Shown here: one piece after another, positions 18,063-25,978 of the stretch
How positions within the stretch are numbered: the stretch's first letter is position 1
Layout: every line of letters starts with the position of its first letter
NCBI GenBank assembly: GCA_017429165.1
Contig: JAFRPL010000016.1
Coordinates: 1 to 60,806 of the forward strand
DNA: 60,806 nt
Origin: Clostridia bacterium
GTDB lineage: Bacteria > Bacillota > Clostridia > Oscillospirales > CAG-382
Direction: 5' to 3'
Notes under the pieces: generated by a model
Seen by the model: only the letters and a program-made list of their open reading frames with translations
Databases searched by the model: none
Told to the model about the DNA's origin: nothing
Position numbers and translations under genes: made by a program

Positions 18063-18098
18063 CGGACTTATGCAAAACGCATAAGCCCGCTCTTTTTT
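18063..18098. terminator. Bidirectional terminator between convergent genes
   Basis: CGG-A-CTTATGC pairs with GCATAAG-C-CCG (one mismatch, five-base loop). A T-run lies on the right for the plus strand and an A-run on the left serves the minus strand. It separates the membrane protein gene from the HAD-IIA gene. Confidence 0.8.
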
Positions 18099-18105
18099 GT
18101 ATTTG

Positions 18106-18894
18106 TCATTTGCAAAGCTCGGGGATGATGCAGCCGATGCTCGGCATCACGTGGTCGGGACGGTTTTCGTCGTTGATATCGTCGAGCGTGCTTTCGCCGG
18201 TGAGCACGAGTATCGATGTGATCCCGTGCCTTTTGCCCAGCGCTATATCCGTATAAAGGCGGTCGCCCACCACTGCGGCGGAATCGAAATCCACGCCCGC
18301 CATGCGCGCCAGATAATCGGCGGTCTCGTAATACGGCTTGCCGAAATAGCGCGGAAGCACGCCGGTGGAAGCGGTTATGCAGGCGCATATTGAACCGCTG
18401 TCGGGAATGAACCCGTCCTTTGTCGGACAGTTGAAATCCGGATGCGTGGAATAGAATATGGCTCCGTTGCGTATGAGCCGGCAGGCGTTATCTATTTTTT
18501 CGTAAGTGAGAGTGGTGTCAAAAGACGATACCACGATATCGGCGCGACTGCCGTCGGTGAGCTCTATACCGGCCGAGATAAACGATTCCTCCAGCGCCGG
18601 CGTGCCGACCAGATATACGCTTTGATTTGGGTGCTCGCGCTTCAGAAAATCTATTGTTACGTCGGCAGAGGAATAAACGTCGCCGTCATCGACGGGGAAC
18701 CCTATGCGGCGGAGCTTTTCGTAGTACATCCGTATGTTTTTGGAAGCGTTATTGGTAAAATAGATTATGCGTATCCCGTGCGATTTGCAGAACTCCACGA
18801 ACTCTATGGCTCCGGGTATCGGCGTGGAATCGAGATATATCGTTCCGTCCATATCTAAGACGAAAAGCTTTTTAAATGAAAGGTCATTGTTCAT
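18106..18894 (-). CDS. HAD-IIA family phosphatase (NagD / nitrophenylphosphatase type)
   Basis: 262 residues. Motif I is LDMDGTIYLDSTPIPGA, motif II FTNNASKN, motif III in RYFGKPYYETADYL (catalytic Lys) and motif IV AVVGDRLYTDIALGK. The large C2 cap between residues 90 and 200 is typical of NagD-like enzymes, which dephosphorylate small sugar or nucleoside phosphates in the cytoplasm. Substrate unknown. It has its own promoter at 18926-18954 and an AACGGAG ribosome site. Confidence 0.88.
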   Translation of the reverse strand: MNNDLSFKKLFVLDMDGTIYLDSTPIPGAIEFVEFCKSHGIRIIYFTNNASKNIRMYYEKLRRIGFPVDDGDVYSSADVTIDFLKREHPNQSVYLVGTPALEESFISAGIELTDGSRADIVVSSFDTTLTYEKIDNACRLIRNGAIFYSTHPDFNCPTKDGFIPDSGSICACITASTGVLPRYFGKPYYETADYLARMAGVDFDSAAVVGDRLYTDIALGKRHGITSILVLTGESTLDDINDENRPDHVMPSIGCIIPELCK

Positions 18895-18925
18895 AAACGC
18901 GCTCCGTTTTGTTCAGTATGACTTA

Positions 18926-18954
18926 ATTATATACCACGTCTTTGTAAAATGCAA
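18926..18954 (-). promoter_or_regulatory. Promoter of the HAD-IIA gene
   Basis: Minus strand: TTGCAT (18949-18954), a 17-base spacer and TATAAT (18926-18931). Confidence 0.75.
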
Positions 18955-18972
18955 CGAAAAAAATAGTAAATA

Positions 18973-19001
18973 TTGAAAAAAGAGATTTTTGGTGTTATAA
19001 T
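18973..19001 (+). promoter_or_regulatory. Promoter of the M55 peptidase operon
   Basis: TTGAAA (18973-18978), a 17-base spacer and TATAAT (18996-19001) with an extended TG at 18993-18994. Divergent from the HAD-IIA promoter. Confidence 0.75.
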
Positions 19002-19021
19002 CAATAAAAGAGGTGATATTT

Positions 19022-19828
19022 GTGTTCAGGAACGGCGGAAGATTTTATATCAGCGTGGATCTCGAAGGTCTCGCCTGCGTAATAGGCGAATACGGCAAAG
19101 GGCTTGGTTTCGACACTCCGGGGTACGCGTTTGCGCGCGGCGAAGCGACCGAAGAAGTCAACGCGGCGGTAAAAGCGCTCTACGATCGCAAAGCAAGCGA
19201 AGTCTGGGTCTGGGACAGTCACGGCAAGGGGTATAATCTTTTGTACGACAAGCTCGATCCGCGCGCCAAGATCGTAATGGGTGCCGGCAGCAAAAAGCGT
19301 TTTCCGCTTATTGAGACCGGTTTCGACGGGGTGCTGTTTATCGGTTACCACGGTTACGACGTTCCTAACGCCGTGCTCGCGCACGTTTATTCCTCGGCGA
19401 CGTACCAGTATATGCGCGTAAACGGAAGAGACGTGGGCGAAGCGCAGATCGACGGCGCCATAGCAGGCAAATACGGAGTCCCTGTCATATTCCTTTCTTC
19501 CGACGATATATGCGTATCGCAGGCGAACAATTCGTTCCCGGGCGTAAAGACCGTAGTGACCAAACGTTCGCTCGCCTGGAACAGCTGCGTCAGCGAGCAT
19601 CCCGAGACCGTAAAAAAAGCCATCTACGCCGCGGTGTGCGACGCCCTTGAATCGCCGGCGCCGGAACCGTTTGCTTTCGGATCTCCGTTTGAATACGAGA
19701 TCCGTTACAAGCGCATAGAATACGCCGAATCCTGCTCGCTCAGGAGCTTTGACAACACTCCGTTCGAGCGTGTCGACGCTTATACCGTGAAGGGTACTCT
19801 TGCCGACCCGGAGGACATTTTAAGGTGA
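19022..19828 (+). CDS. M55 family metallopeptidase (DppA-like D-aminopeptidase)
   Basis: About 268 residues. ISVDLEGLACV holds the metal-binding Asp and Glu, VWDSHGKGYN matches the DSHG motif, and IGYHGYDV the central histidine. DppA-type enzymes form a cytosolic decamer with zinc and remove N-terminal D-amino acids, useful for recycling cell-wall peptides. The start is set at the GTG at 19022 because AAGAGGTGA lies just upstream; the earlier GTG at 19013 sits inside that site. A zinc-ribbon membrane protein gene follows after six bases. Confidence 0.9.
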   Translation: MFRNGGRFYISVDLEGLACVIGEYGKGLGFDTPGYAFARGEATEEVNAAVKALYDRKASEVWVWDSHGKGYNLLYDKLDPRAKIVMGAGSKKRFPLIETGFDGVLFIGYHGYDVPNAVLAHVYSSATYQYMRVNGRDVGEAQIDGAIAGKYGVPVIFLSSDDICVSQANNSFPGVKTVVTKRSLAWNSCVSEHPETVKKAIYAAVCDALESPAPEPFAFGSPFEYEIRYKRIEYAESCSLRSFDNTPFERVDAYTVKGTLADPEDILR

Positions 19829-19833
19829 ATTAA

Positions 19834-20823
19834 ATGGATGACAATACATTCGTTTCGTATACACGCGAACAGAAAAAACAGATGCGCGCCGACAGAAAGC
19901 GTATCTTTCACGTCGTCGAGCATTTTGATTTCATAAGCGTAATAGATGATTCGCCGGTGCAGCTCACCGACGGCTACGTTATTTCGGACGTGGAAACGCA
20001 CGCGCTTTTCGCGTCGTTCGAATTCCAGAACCTTTCGCAAAAAGAAATATCGCGCCTTCACATACGTTTGCTCTTGTACAAGGATCTCGAAAACGTCCCG
20101 TATATAAAAATACCGTTCACATATTCGCACCGCAACCTTTCGTGGGGCATCAGGCGTATGCCTCAGGACGAGCAGAAAAAGTTGAAAAAAAAGAGAGAGC
20201 CGGTGAATATACGCGTTATGGAGTATTTCGGCAACGCGGCGTTCATCAAGATGCCCGAATCGTATTTCAAAAAGATTAAGCTCGAGCTCATGGCGGTGGA
20301 GTACGCCGGCGGAGAAGTCGAACAGCTCGGCATAATCGTCAGCAACAATGTCAAGCGTGTGCGCGATATGGGCGACGAGGAGATCTATGCGTATACCAAG
20401 CTGAACATTTACTCCGAAGCGGAACAGTATTATCCGGCAAACTACGTGCCTCAGGTCGCCGAGCACGCGTGGCTCTGCTGCTGCGGGAGCAAGAACCTCA
20501 TTTCCAACGAGATCTGCCCGCGCTGCGGTCGCGACCGTGAATGGCAGGTCGTGCATATCAACGAGGAAGCGCTTACCGAAGAAGTGGCTGCGCTCAAATG
20601 CGAAAGCGACAAGCAGCTCTTCGACAGGACGCATTTCAAGGCTTACGAAAAAGAACTTACCAACGAAGAAAAACAGCAGAAAATGCGCGAATACGAAAAA
20701 GTCCTGCAGCGCGTCGCCGAAGACGAACGCAGGAGCGAGCATCTCAAAAAGATGATACTGCCGAAGATATTGCTGTTTTTCGGAGCGATACTGCTTATCA
20801 TTTATATAATTGATAATTTTTGA
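19834..20823 (+). CDS. Tail-anchored zinc-ribbon protein of unknown function
   Basis: 329 residues. No known family was recognised for the first two thirds, which look like beta-rich soluble domains (residues 15-210). A zinc-ribbon is visible around 215-240: CCCGSKNLISNEICPRCGR. A charged helical or coiled-coil stretch (about 265-305) and a single C-terminal membrane segment (ILLFFGAILLIIYIIDNF) follow, so it is probably tail-anchored with its bulk in the cytoplasm. It is co-transcribed with the M55 peptidase; a functional link is only positional. Confidence 0.65.
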   Translation: MDDNTFVSYTREQKKQMRADRKRIFHVVEHFDFISVIDDSPVQLTDGYVISDVETHALFASFEFQNLSQKEISRLHIRLLLYKDLENVPYIKIPFTYSHRNLSWGIRRMPQDEQKKLKKKREPVNIRVMEYFGNAAFIKMPESYFKKIKLELMAVEYAGGEVEQLGIIVSNNVKRVRDMGDEEIYAYTKLNIYSEAEQYYPANYVPQVAEHAWLCCCGSKNLISNEICPRCGRDREWQVVHINEEALTEEVAALKCESDKQLFDRTHFKAYEKELTNEEKQQKMREYEKVLQRVAEDERRSEHLKKMILPKILLFFGAILLIIYIIDNF

Positions 20824-20833
20824 CAAATAAAAA

Positions 20834-20868
20834 CGGCAGAAGGTTTCTTCCTTCTGCCGCTTCTTTTT
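20834..20868. terminator. Terminator between convergent genes
   Basis: Perfect ten-base stem, CGGCAGAAGG (20834-20843) with CCTTCTGCCG (20850-20859), a six-base loop and a long T-run. An A-run on the other side lets it also serve the ABC permease gene on the minus strand. Confidence 0.88.
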
Positions 20869-20873
20869 TTATT

Positions 20874-22484
20874 TCAATATATTCTTTGGAACTTCCTTAC
20901 GCCCCAGCCGAGCGTTATTCCGTGAAGAATGAGGAACAGGAACATATACAGCGCCGCTACGCCCATGACAAGAGTGAGCGAATCGAGATGCAGGAATATC
21001 ATCCCGAGCACCGCGAGCCCGATGAAGAGCGTGGCTATGACAAACGAAAACAGAATATACAGTCCTGACGCAGCGCTTTGTTTTATCACCTGCATTTCGT
21101 TCTGCCAATCAAGTTTCGGGAACAGCAGATTCGTGACCAACCCGCCGTAAGAGGCCGCGAGCAGGACGATCGCCGCCAGAGCCAGAAGAAGCAGCGACTT
21201 TACTATCGAAAAGCCGAGCACTATGCAGATGAATATTATAGCTGCTGTCGCGACCGGCAATTGAATTATCGCGTTTGTCAGCGCTTTTGCGTTGAATATG
21301 GTCTTGATATCGACAGGTATCGATCTGAGGATCCAAAGCGTTTTTGCTTCCAGCGATATCGAACTTGCGGAAGTGGATGTGAATCCGCACGCAAGCGCTA
21401 TCAGCCCTGCCATCGTCAAGTAAAGGATATCTTCCGCCAATTCCGGCGACACGCCGAACAGCTGGTCCGGCAGCGTTTTGAGTTTGAACGAAAGGATGGC
21501 GTACATACCGAGCATCAGCATGCTTGAGCACGAATTGAGCAAGTACATCGAAGATGTAAGCACGCGCTTGATCTCCTTGGATAAAAACGTGCCGAAAGTG
21601 CTGCTCGCGCTGCCCGCGGTGTATATATAATCCGAGCTAGTGCGCTCGGTATTGAACGACGCTACGAGAGAAGAATAGCGCAGTGAAACGAGCAGGAACA
21701 GTATGATCAGCGGCAGCACGTTTACGGCGATGAACAACAGCAGCGAAAGGACGTCGCCTTCGAACGCGTTCACGAAAAGCCTGGTGGGGAAATATATCGA
21801 AGAAACTTTATCTATAAGCGCTTTTGCGTTTGCGATAATAAAGTCGCCCTGCAGGTTGCTTGCGGCGTAATAAGCCAGTACGAGCGCCACAGAAGAGATG
21901 ACGGTGATCGCTGTCGTGATCTGGTTTTTATACTTGAAGTTGCGGATAAGCATCCCCACGCCGAACGCGATCGCCACGCCTATGCTCATAGGCAGCAGGG
22001 GAGCGATGAAGATGCCGACTACGCCGGTGATCAGGCCCATAAGCGTAACGCCGTCGAGCACGTAGAACGTCACCATCGAAACTCCGAGCGTGATAAGCGA
22101 AATGAGCACCTCGGTCAGATAAAACTGCGTGAATTTGACCGCGAGTACGGTCCGGTGTGAGACCGGCAACGGGAACAGTATGGGAAGATCCTTGGCCTTG
22201 AACAGGAAACCTGCCGAAGTGAACAGCGCGCTCAGCAGGTTGAGTATAGCCGAAGCCGATACGAACAGACTCGGTATGAGCATCTTGAGCCCCGCGGCAG
22301 AGACATTTTCGTAAAACAGCACCGTAATTATCGCCGAAAACGCGGCGAGATATATGCCCAGGAACGCAAACAGTATGATTATTCCTATCTTTTTGCCTTT
22401 GCTCTTGGAACCGAAGCCCATTTTGGACGACGCGAACGTATATGAGAGCCCGGCTTTGAGCAGCAGGATGAATTTGTTTTTCAA
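20874..22484 (-). CDS. ABC-2 type transporter permease
   Basis: 536 residues with about twelve hydrophobic segments in two similar halves and a charged middle region (about 280-320). There are no enzymatic motifs. It lies 18 bases downstream of an ABC ATPase gene, so the two form an exporter; the double-length permease could act without a partner subunit. Substrate cannot be inferred. Similar two-gene exporters handle peptides, antibiotics or lipids. Confidence 0.8.
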   Translation of the reverse strand: MKNKFILLLKAGLSYTFASSKMGFGSKSKGKKIGIIILFAFLGIYLAAFSAIITVLFYENVSAAGLKMLIPSLFVSASAILNLLSALFTSAGFLFKAKDLPILFPLPVSHRTVLAVKFTQFYLTEVLISLITLGVSMVTFYVLDGVTLMGLITGVVGIFIAPLLPMSIGVAIAFGVGMLIRNFKYKNQITTAITVISSVALVLAYYAASNLQGDFIIANAKALIDKVSSIYFPTRLFVNAFEGDVLSLLLFIAVNVLPLIILFLLVSLRYSSLVASFNTERTSSDYIYTAGSASSTFGTFLSKEIKRVLTSSMYLLNSCSSMLMLGMYAILSFKLKTLPDQLFGVSPELAEDILYLTMAGLIALACGFTSTSASSISLEAKTLWILRSIPVDIKTIFNAKALTNAIIQLPVATAAIIFICIVLGFSIVKSLLLLALAAIVLLAASYGGLVTNLLFPKLDWQNEMQVIKQSAASGLYILFSFVIATLFIGLAVLGMIFLHLDSLTLVMGVAALYMFLFLILHGITLGWGVRKFQRIY

Positions 22485-22502
22485 TTCAAAGCCCTCCGTT
22501 TT

Positions 22503-23207
22503 TCAGACAAGTTCCAAAAACAGATTCTCAAGCGTGGAATCGCCGCGCACGTCGTCAATGAGACCGCTGCGCACGAGCTTGCCTTCTTTGATTATGGCGA
22601 TCTTGTTGCAGAGTTTTTCGGCGACTTCGAGTACGTGGGTGGAAAAGAATATCGAACCTCCGCCTGCGCAAAGCTCTTTCATGAATTCTTTCAAAGTGTA
22701 TGCGGCTTTGGGGTCGAGCCCCACGAACGGTTCGTCGAGTATGAGCAGGCGCGGCTTGTGTACGAAAGCGGCTATGAGCGCAAGTTTTTGCTTCATACCG
22801 TGCGAATAAGACGATATCGGCGAGCCCAGGTTGCCGGTCAGTTCGAACGCGTCGGCGTAACGGGGAATGAGCGAATCGCGGTCCTGCTGCGAAACTGAAA
22901 ACACGTCGGCGAGGAAATTGATATATTTAATACCGGTCATGTTCTCGTAAAGATCGGGGTTGTCGGGGATATAAGCTATATTGGATTTATAAAGCTCGGG
23001 CTGCTTGCTTAAGTCTATGCCGTTGAAAGTCACAGTCCCGGATTCAAAGGGGATTATGCCGGTTATGGATTTGAGCGTGGTAGTCTTGCCGGCGCCGTTG
23101 TGACCTATGAAGCCGTAAATGTCGCCGTCTTCGATGGTGAGCGAAAGATCGTCGACCGCTTTCTTTTCCGGCGAATAGGATTTTGTGAGCGATTGTATGA
23201 CGAGCAT
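22503..23207 (-). CDS. ABC transporter ATP-binding protein
   Basis: 234 residues with Walker A GHNGAGKTT, a Q-loop (YIPDNPDLYENMTG), a signature that departs from LSGGQ (YSHGMKQKLAL), Walker B RLLILDEPFVGLD and the H-loop histidine in FFSTH. The short length and signature are typical of drug/peptide exporter ATPases of the ABC-2 group. It pairs with the downstream permease gene. Confidence 0.92.
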   Translation of the reverse strand: MLVIQSLTKSYSPEKKAVDDLSLTIEDGDIYGFIGHNGAGKTTTLKSITGIIPFESGTVTFNGIDLSKQPELYKSNIAYIPDNPDLYENMTGIKYINFLADVFSVSQQDRDSLIPRYADAFELTGNLGSPISSYSHGMKQKLALIAAFVHKPRLLILDEPFVGLDPKAAYTLKEFMKELCAGGGSIFFSTHVLEVAEKLCNKIAIIKEGKLVRSGLIDDVRGDSTLENLFLELV

Positions 23208-23235
23208 ATTGGATTACCTCCGGTTATACATAGTG

Positions 23236-23263
23236 AAACGCTGCCGCGTACGGCAGCGTTTTT
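23236..23263. terminator. Terminator hairpin downstream of the MsmX-type gene
   Basis: AAACGCTGCCG (23236-23246) pairs perfectly with CGGCAGCGTTT (23251-23261) across a four-base loop. It ends the minus-strand transcript of the ATPase gene at 23283 and separates it from the exporter pair. Confidence 0.75.
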
Positions 23264-23282
23264 ATTATTGGATATAGGGCGA

Positions 23283-24434
23283 TCAGTGAATGATGCACTG
23301 TTCGGTCTCTTTGTCGAAAATGTGGATATGATCGGTATCGATAGAGACTTTGATCTTGTCGCCGGCCTTGGTTTTGGTGCGGGAAGAAACGCGGGCGATA
23401 AGGGTGACGGCGTCGTCGAGATCATCTTCACCGGTCTTGGCAACGTCCATGTAAAGGTAGGTCTCGGCGCCCATAAGCTCGGTGAATTCGATGTATACGT
23501 CGATAGAGGCGTCGGGGTTGGCGGCGACGATCTCGGGGTTGTCGTTGAGAAGCTCGGGACGGATACCGATGACGACTTCTTTGCCTATGTAAGGTTTAAG
23601 AGCGTCTTCTTCGGCTTTGTCCTTGGGGATCTTGAACCTTGCTTTGCCCTCGGCGAATTCGAACCAAACGTCGCTTTCGCCTTTTGCCTGGGTCAGTTTG
23701 CCTTCGACGAAGTTCATCTGAGGAGTGCCTATGAAGCCCGCAACGAACATATTGCAGGGAAGATCGTAGAGGTTCTGCGGGGTGTCGACCTGCTGGATAA
23801 GACCGTCTTTCATAACGACTATGCGGGTAGCCATGGTCATGGCTTCGACCTGGTCGTGGGTAACGTAAATGAAGGTGGTCTTTAATCTCTGGTGAAGTTT
23901 GGTCAGCTCGCTTCTCATTGATGCGCGCAGTTTGGCGTCCAGGTTGGAAAGAGGTTCGTCAAGAAGGAATACCTTAGGTTCGCGCACTATTGCACGGCCC
24001 AGAGCGACACGCTGTTTCTGACCGCCGGAAAGCGCCTTGGGGCGTCTGTCAAGCAGGTGGGAGATGTCGAGTATTTTAGCGGCTTCTTCGACACGGCGTT
24101 TGATCTCGTCTTTTCTGACTTTGCGCAGTTTAAGACCGAAAGCCATATTCTCGAAAACCGTCATATGCGGATACAGAGCGTAGTTCTGGAACACCATTGC
24201 TATGTCGCGGTCCTTGGGGGCCACGTCGTTGACGCGCTTGCTTTCTATAAACAGTTCACCGTCGGTGATCTCTTCCAGACCGGCGATCATACGCAGGGTA
24301 GTGGATTTACCGCAGCCGGAAGGGCCGACAAGAACGATAAATTCTTTATCTTTAACTTCAAGGCAGAAATCCGAAACAGCGGTGACGCCGCCGGGATATC
24401 TCTTATAAATATGCTTAAAAAGTACGCTTGCCAT
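23283..24434 (-). CDS. msmX: Carbohydrate ABC importer ATP-binding protein (MsmX/UgpC type)
   Basis: 383 residues. The ABC domain has Walker A GPSGCGKST, Q-loop MVFQNYALYPHMTV, signature LSGGQKQRVALGRA, Walker B VFLLDEPLSNLDAKLR and THDQVEAMT. A C-terminal TOBE/OB regulatory region follows (about 235-375). This is the MalK/UgpC/MsmX group. No permease or binding protein gene is nearby, which fits MsmX-type ATPases that power several sugar importers encoded elsewhere. It has a GGAGG ribosome site. Confidence 0.92.
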   Translation of the reverse strand: MASVLFKHIYKRYPGGVTAVSDFCLEVKDKEFIVLVGPSGCGKSTTLRMIAGLEEITDGELFIESKRVNDVAPKDRDIAMVFQNYALYPHMTVFENMAFGLKLRKVRKDEIKRRVEEAAKILDISHLLDRRPKALSGGQKQRVALGRAIVREPKVFLLDEPLSNLDAKLRASMRSELTKLHQRLKTTFIYVTHDQVEAMTMATRIVVMKDGLIQQVDTPQNLYDLPCNMFVAGFIGTPQMNFVEGKLTQAKGESDVWFEFAEGKARFKIPKDKAEEDALKPYIGKEVVIGIRPELLNDNPEIVAANPDASIDVYIEFTELMGAETYLYMDVAKTGEDDLDDAVTLIARVSSRTKTKAGDKIKVSIDTDHIHIFDKETEQCIIH

Positions 24435-24531
24435 TGTTAACCTCCTGAACGCAAGGTCATGCCTTGCTCATTTCTACGCTATATAATAGCAAAAAAACAC
24501 ACAAAATAAAAGAGGGTATTTATCCAAAATT

Positions 24532-25269
24532 TTATGCCTTGCTTTGTTCATATTGCATAATGTTACCCGAAACCGGCGCGGCGAGCAGTTTTTTTGTTTC
24601 TTCCGGACTCAAAATACGGTATTCTCCTTCTGCCAGTGAGCTATCCAGCTCCAGCGGTCCGAAAGAGATCCGCTTGAGATATGTTACTTTGTTCCCCACA
24701 TAGCCGAACATACGTTTTATTTGGTGAAATTTTCCCTCAGTGACGGTGATCGTGCCTTCGCGTCCTTCAAACGTTATCAAAGCGGGTTTGGTCGTGTCGC
24801 CGTCCATCGGGATCCCCGAGCTCAGAACGTCGGCGTCGCGACGGCTTAGTTCGCGCTCGAGCTTAAAGAAATATGTCTTCGAAACGTGCTTTTTCGGCGA
24901 AAGCAGTTCGTGCGCGAGCGGGCCGTCGTTTGTGATGATTAGAAGCCCCACCGTATCCTTGTCCAGCCTGCCGACAGGGAACAGACCGCGCGCTTTATCC
25001 CCGGGCGAAAGCAGATCGAGCACGGTCGGTCCGCTGTCCTCGGTCGCGCAGACGCAGCCGGCGGGTTTGTTCATCATATAGTAAAAGAATTTACGCCGGT
25101 CGATCGGCTTGCCGTCGACATATATCACGTCGCCTTCTTCGGCTTTCTCGTCGGAAGAACGCACGACGGCGCCGTTCAGGGCGATCCTCCCTTTTTTGGC
25201 GGCTTCCCGCGCCTGTGAACGCGTCATTATATTGCTTTCGGAAAGTATTTTGTCGATCCTCGTTTTCAT
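24532..25269 (-). CDS. Pseudouridine synthase, RsuA/RluB family
   Basis: 245 residues. An N-terminal S4 RNA-binding domain (MKTRIDKILSESNIMTRSQA) is followed by the catalytic domain, with VGRLDKDTVGLLIITNDG holding the catalytic Asp (in GRLDKDT), and KTYFFKLERELS and EGKFHQIKRMF. It isomerises a uridine in 16S or 23S rRNA; length suggests RsuA-like 16S U516 activity but the target is not certain. Its ATG overlaps the stop of the small gene upstream by one base, so translation is coupled. Confidence 0.93.
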   Translation of the reverse strand: MKTRIDKILSESNIMTRSQAREAAKKGRIALNGAVVRSSDEKAEEGDVIYVDGKPIDRRKFFYYMMNKPAGCVCATEDSGPTVLDLLSPGDKARGLFPVGRLDKDTVGLLIITNDGPLAHELLSPKKHVSKTYFFKLERELSRRDADVLSSGIPMDGDTTKPALITFEGREGTITVTEGKFHQIKRMFGYVGNKVTYLKRISFGPLELDSSLAEGEYRILSPEETKKLLAAPVSGNIMQYEQSKA

Positions 25270-25427
25270 CAGGCCCCTCCGGCAATGAGTTTTCCGATTT
25301 CGCGTATGATATAAAGCAGCTCGGGGTATATGAGCAGCGTGGCGGCGGCAAGCGCAAAGAATACTATAAGTCCTATAACGAACCCGGAAAAGAACGGGTG
25401 CTTTTTCACGATTATATCACCGTGCAT
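25269..25427 (-). CDS. Small single-pass membrane protein
   Basis: A reading frame of 52 codons that starts MHGDIIVKKHPFFSG and has one hydrophobic segment (GFVIGLIVFFALAAATLLIY) before a short amphipathic tail. A GTG at 25409 preceded by GGTGAT is an alternative start giving 46 residues. Its stop TGA shares a base with the pseudouridine synthase ATG, and the synthase ribosome site (GGAGGGG) lies inside its last codons, which supports it as a real, coupled gene. Function unknown. Confidence 0.65.
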   Translation of the reverse strand: MHGDIIVKKHPFFSGFVIGLIVFFALAAATLLIYPELLYIIREIGKLIAGGA

Positions 25428-25450
25428 ATTATTGCCGCCGGAACGCGTTT

Positions 25451-25924
25451 TTAATCTATGCCGAAACCGTGTACGAATCCGGCTCCGTCGAGCCCCGCCA
25501 CGTCGCCGCCGATTATATCGCCGCGGTAAACGAGCATGGTAAACGCCACCTTTCCGTCGTAGTTGGGGTAATTAGTGACGTAATACGTATAGCGCGTTAC
25601 GGTCTTGCCTTTGTAATTCTTCAGGTTCAGCCCCTGTGCGCGCTGGATGTCGTTATACTTTGTATACACGGCGTCGAATTTGTCGGGTATGATGACAGTC
25701 TCGGTTTCGTAACCCTGTTCGTTTATCTCGTAGCCGAAACTCTTAATAAAAGCCACGCGCTTTTCGTTCGTTTCCATATCCGAATAATCGGTGTTTATCA
25801 TAGCGACTTCGCCGGCTCTGCCGTATGTCGGGACGAGCGCCGCAAGCAGTACCAGCGCCGTCACAGAAACGAGCAGTACTGCGAAGAATTTGATGTTGGA
25901 AGCTTTTACGGTGCAAATGAGCAT
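25451..25924 (-). CDS. DUF4830-like membrane-anchored protein
   Basis: 157 residues: an N-terminal membrane anchor (IKFFAVLLVSVTALVLLAAL, about 11-30) and an extracytoplasmic domain containing FIKSFGYEI, VIIPDKFDAVYTKYN, QGLNLKNYKGKTVTRYTY and GGDVAGLDGAGFVHGFG, which fits DUF4830. The function of that family is unknown. It heads the apparent operon with the small membrane protein and the pseudouridine synthase and has a GGAGGG ribosome site. Confidence 0.75.
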   Translation of the reverse strand: MLICTVKASNIKFFAVLLVSVTALVLLAALVPTYGRAGEVAMINTDYSDMETNEKRVAFIKSFGYEINEQGYETETVIIPDKFDAVYTKYNDIQRAQGLNLKNYKGKTVTRYTYYVTNYPNYDGKVAFTMLVYRGDIIGGDVAGLDGAGFVHGFGID

Positions 25925-25978
25925 TGTTATCCCTCCGTCGGTTTTGTTACATTATATTTCCGGCGGCGGGAGTATATG

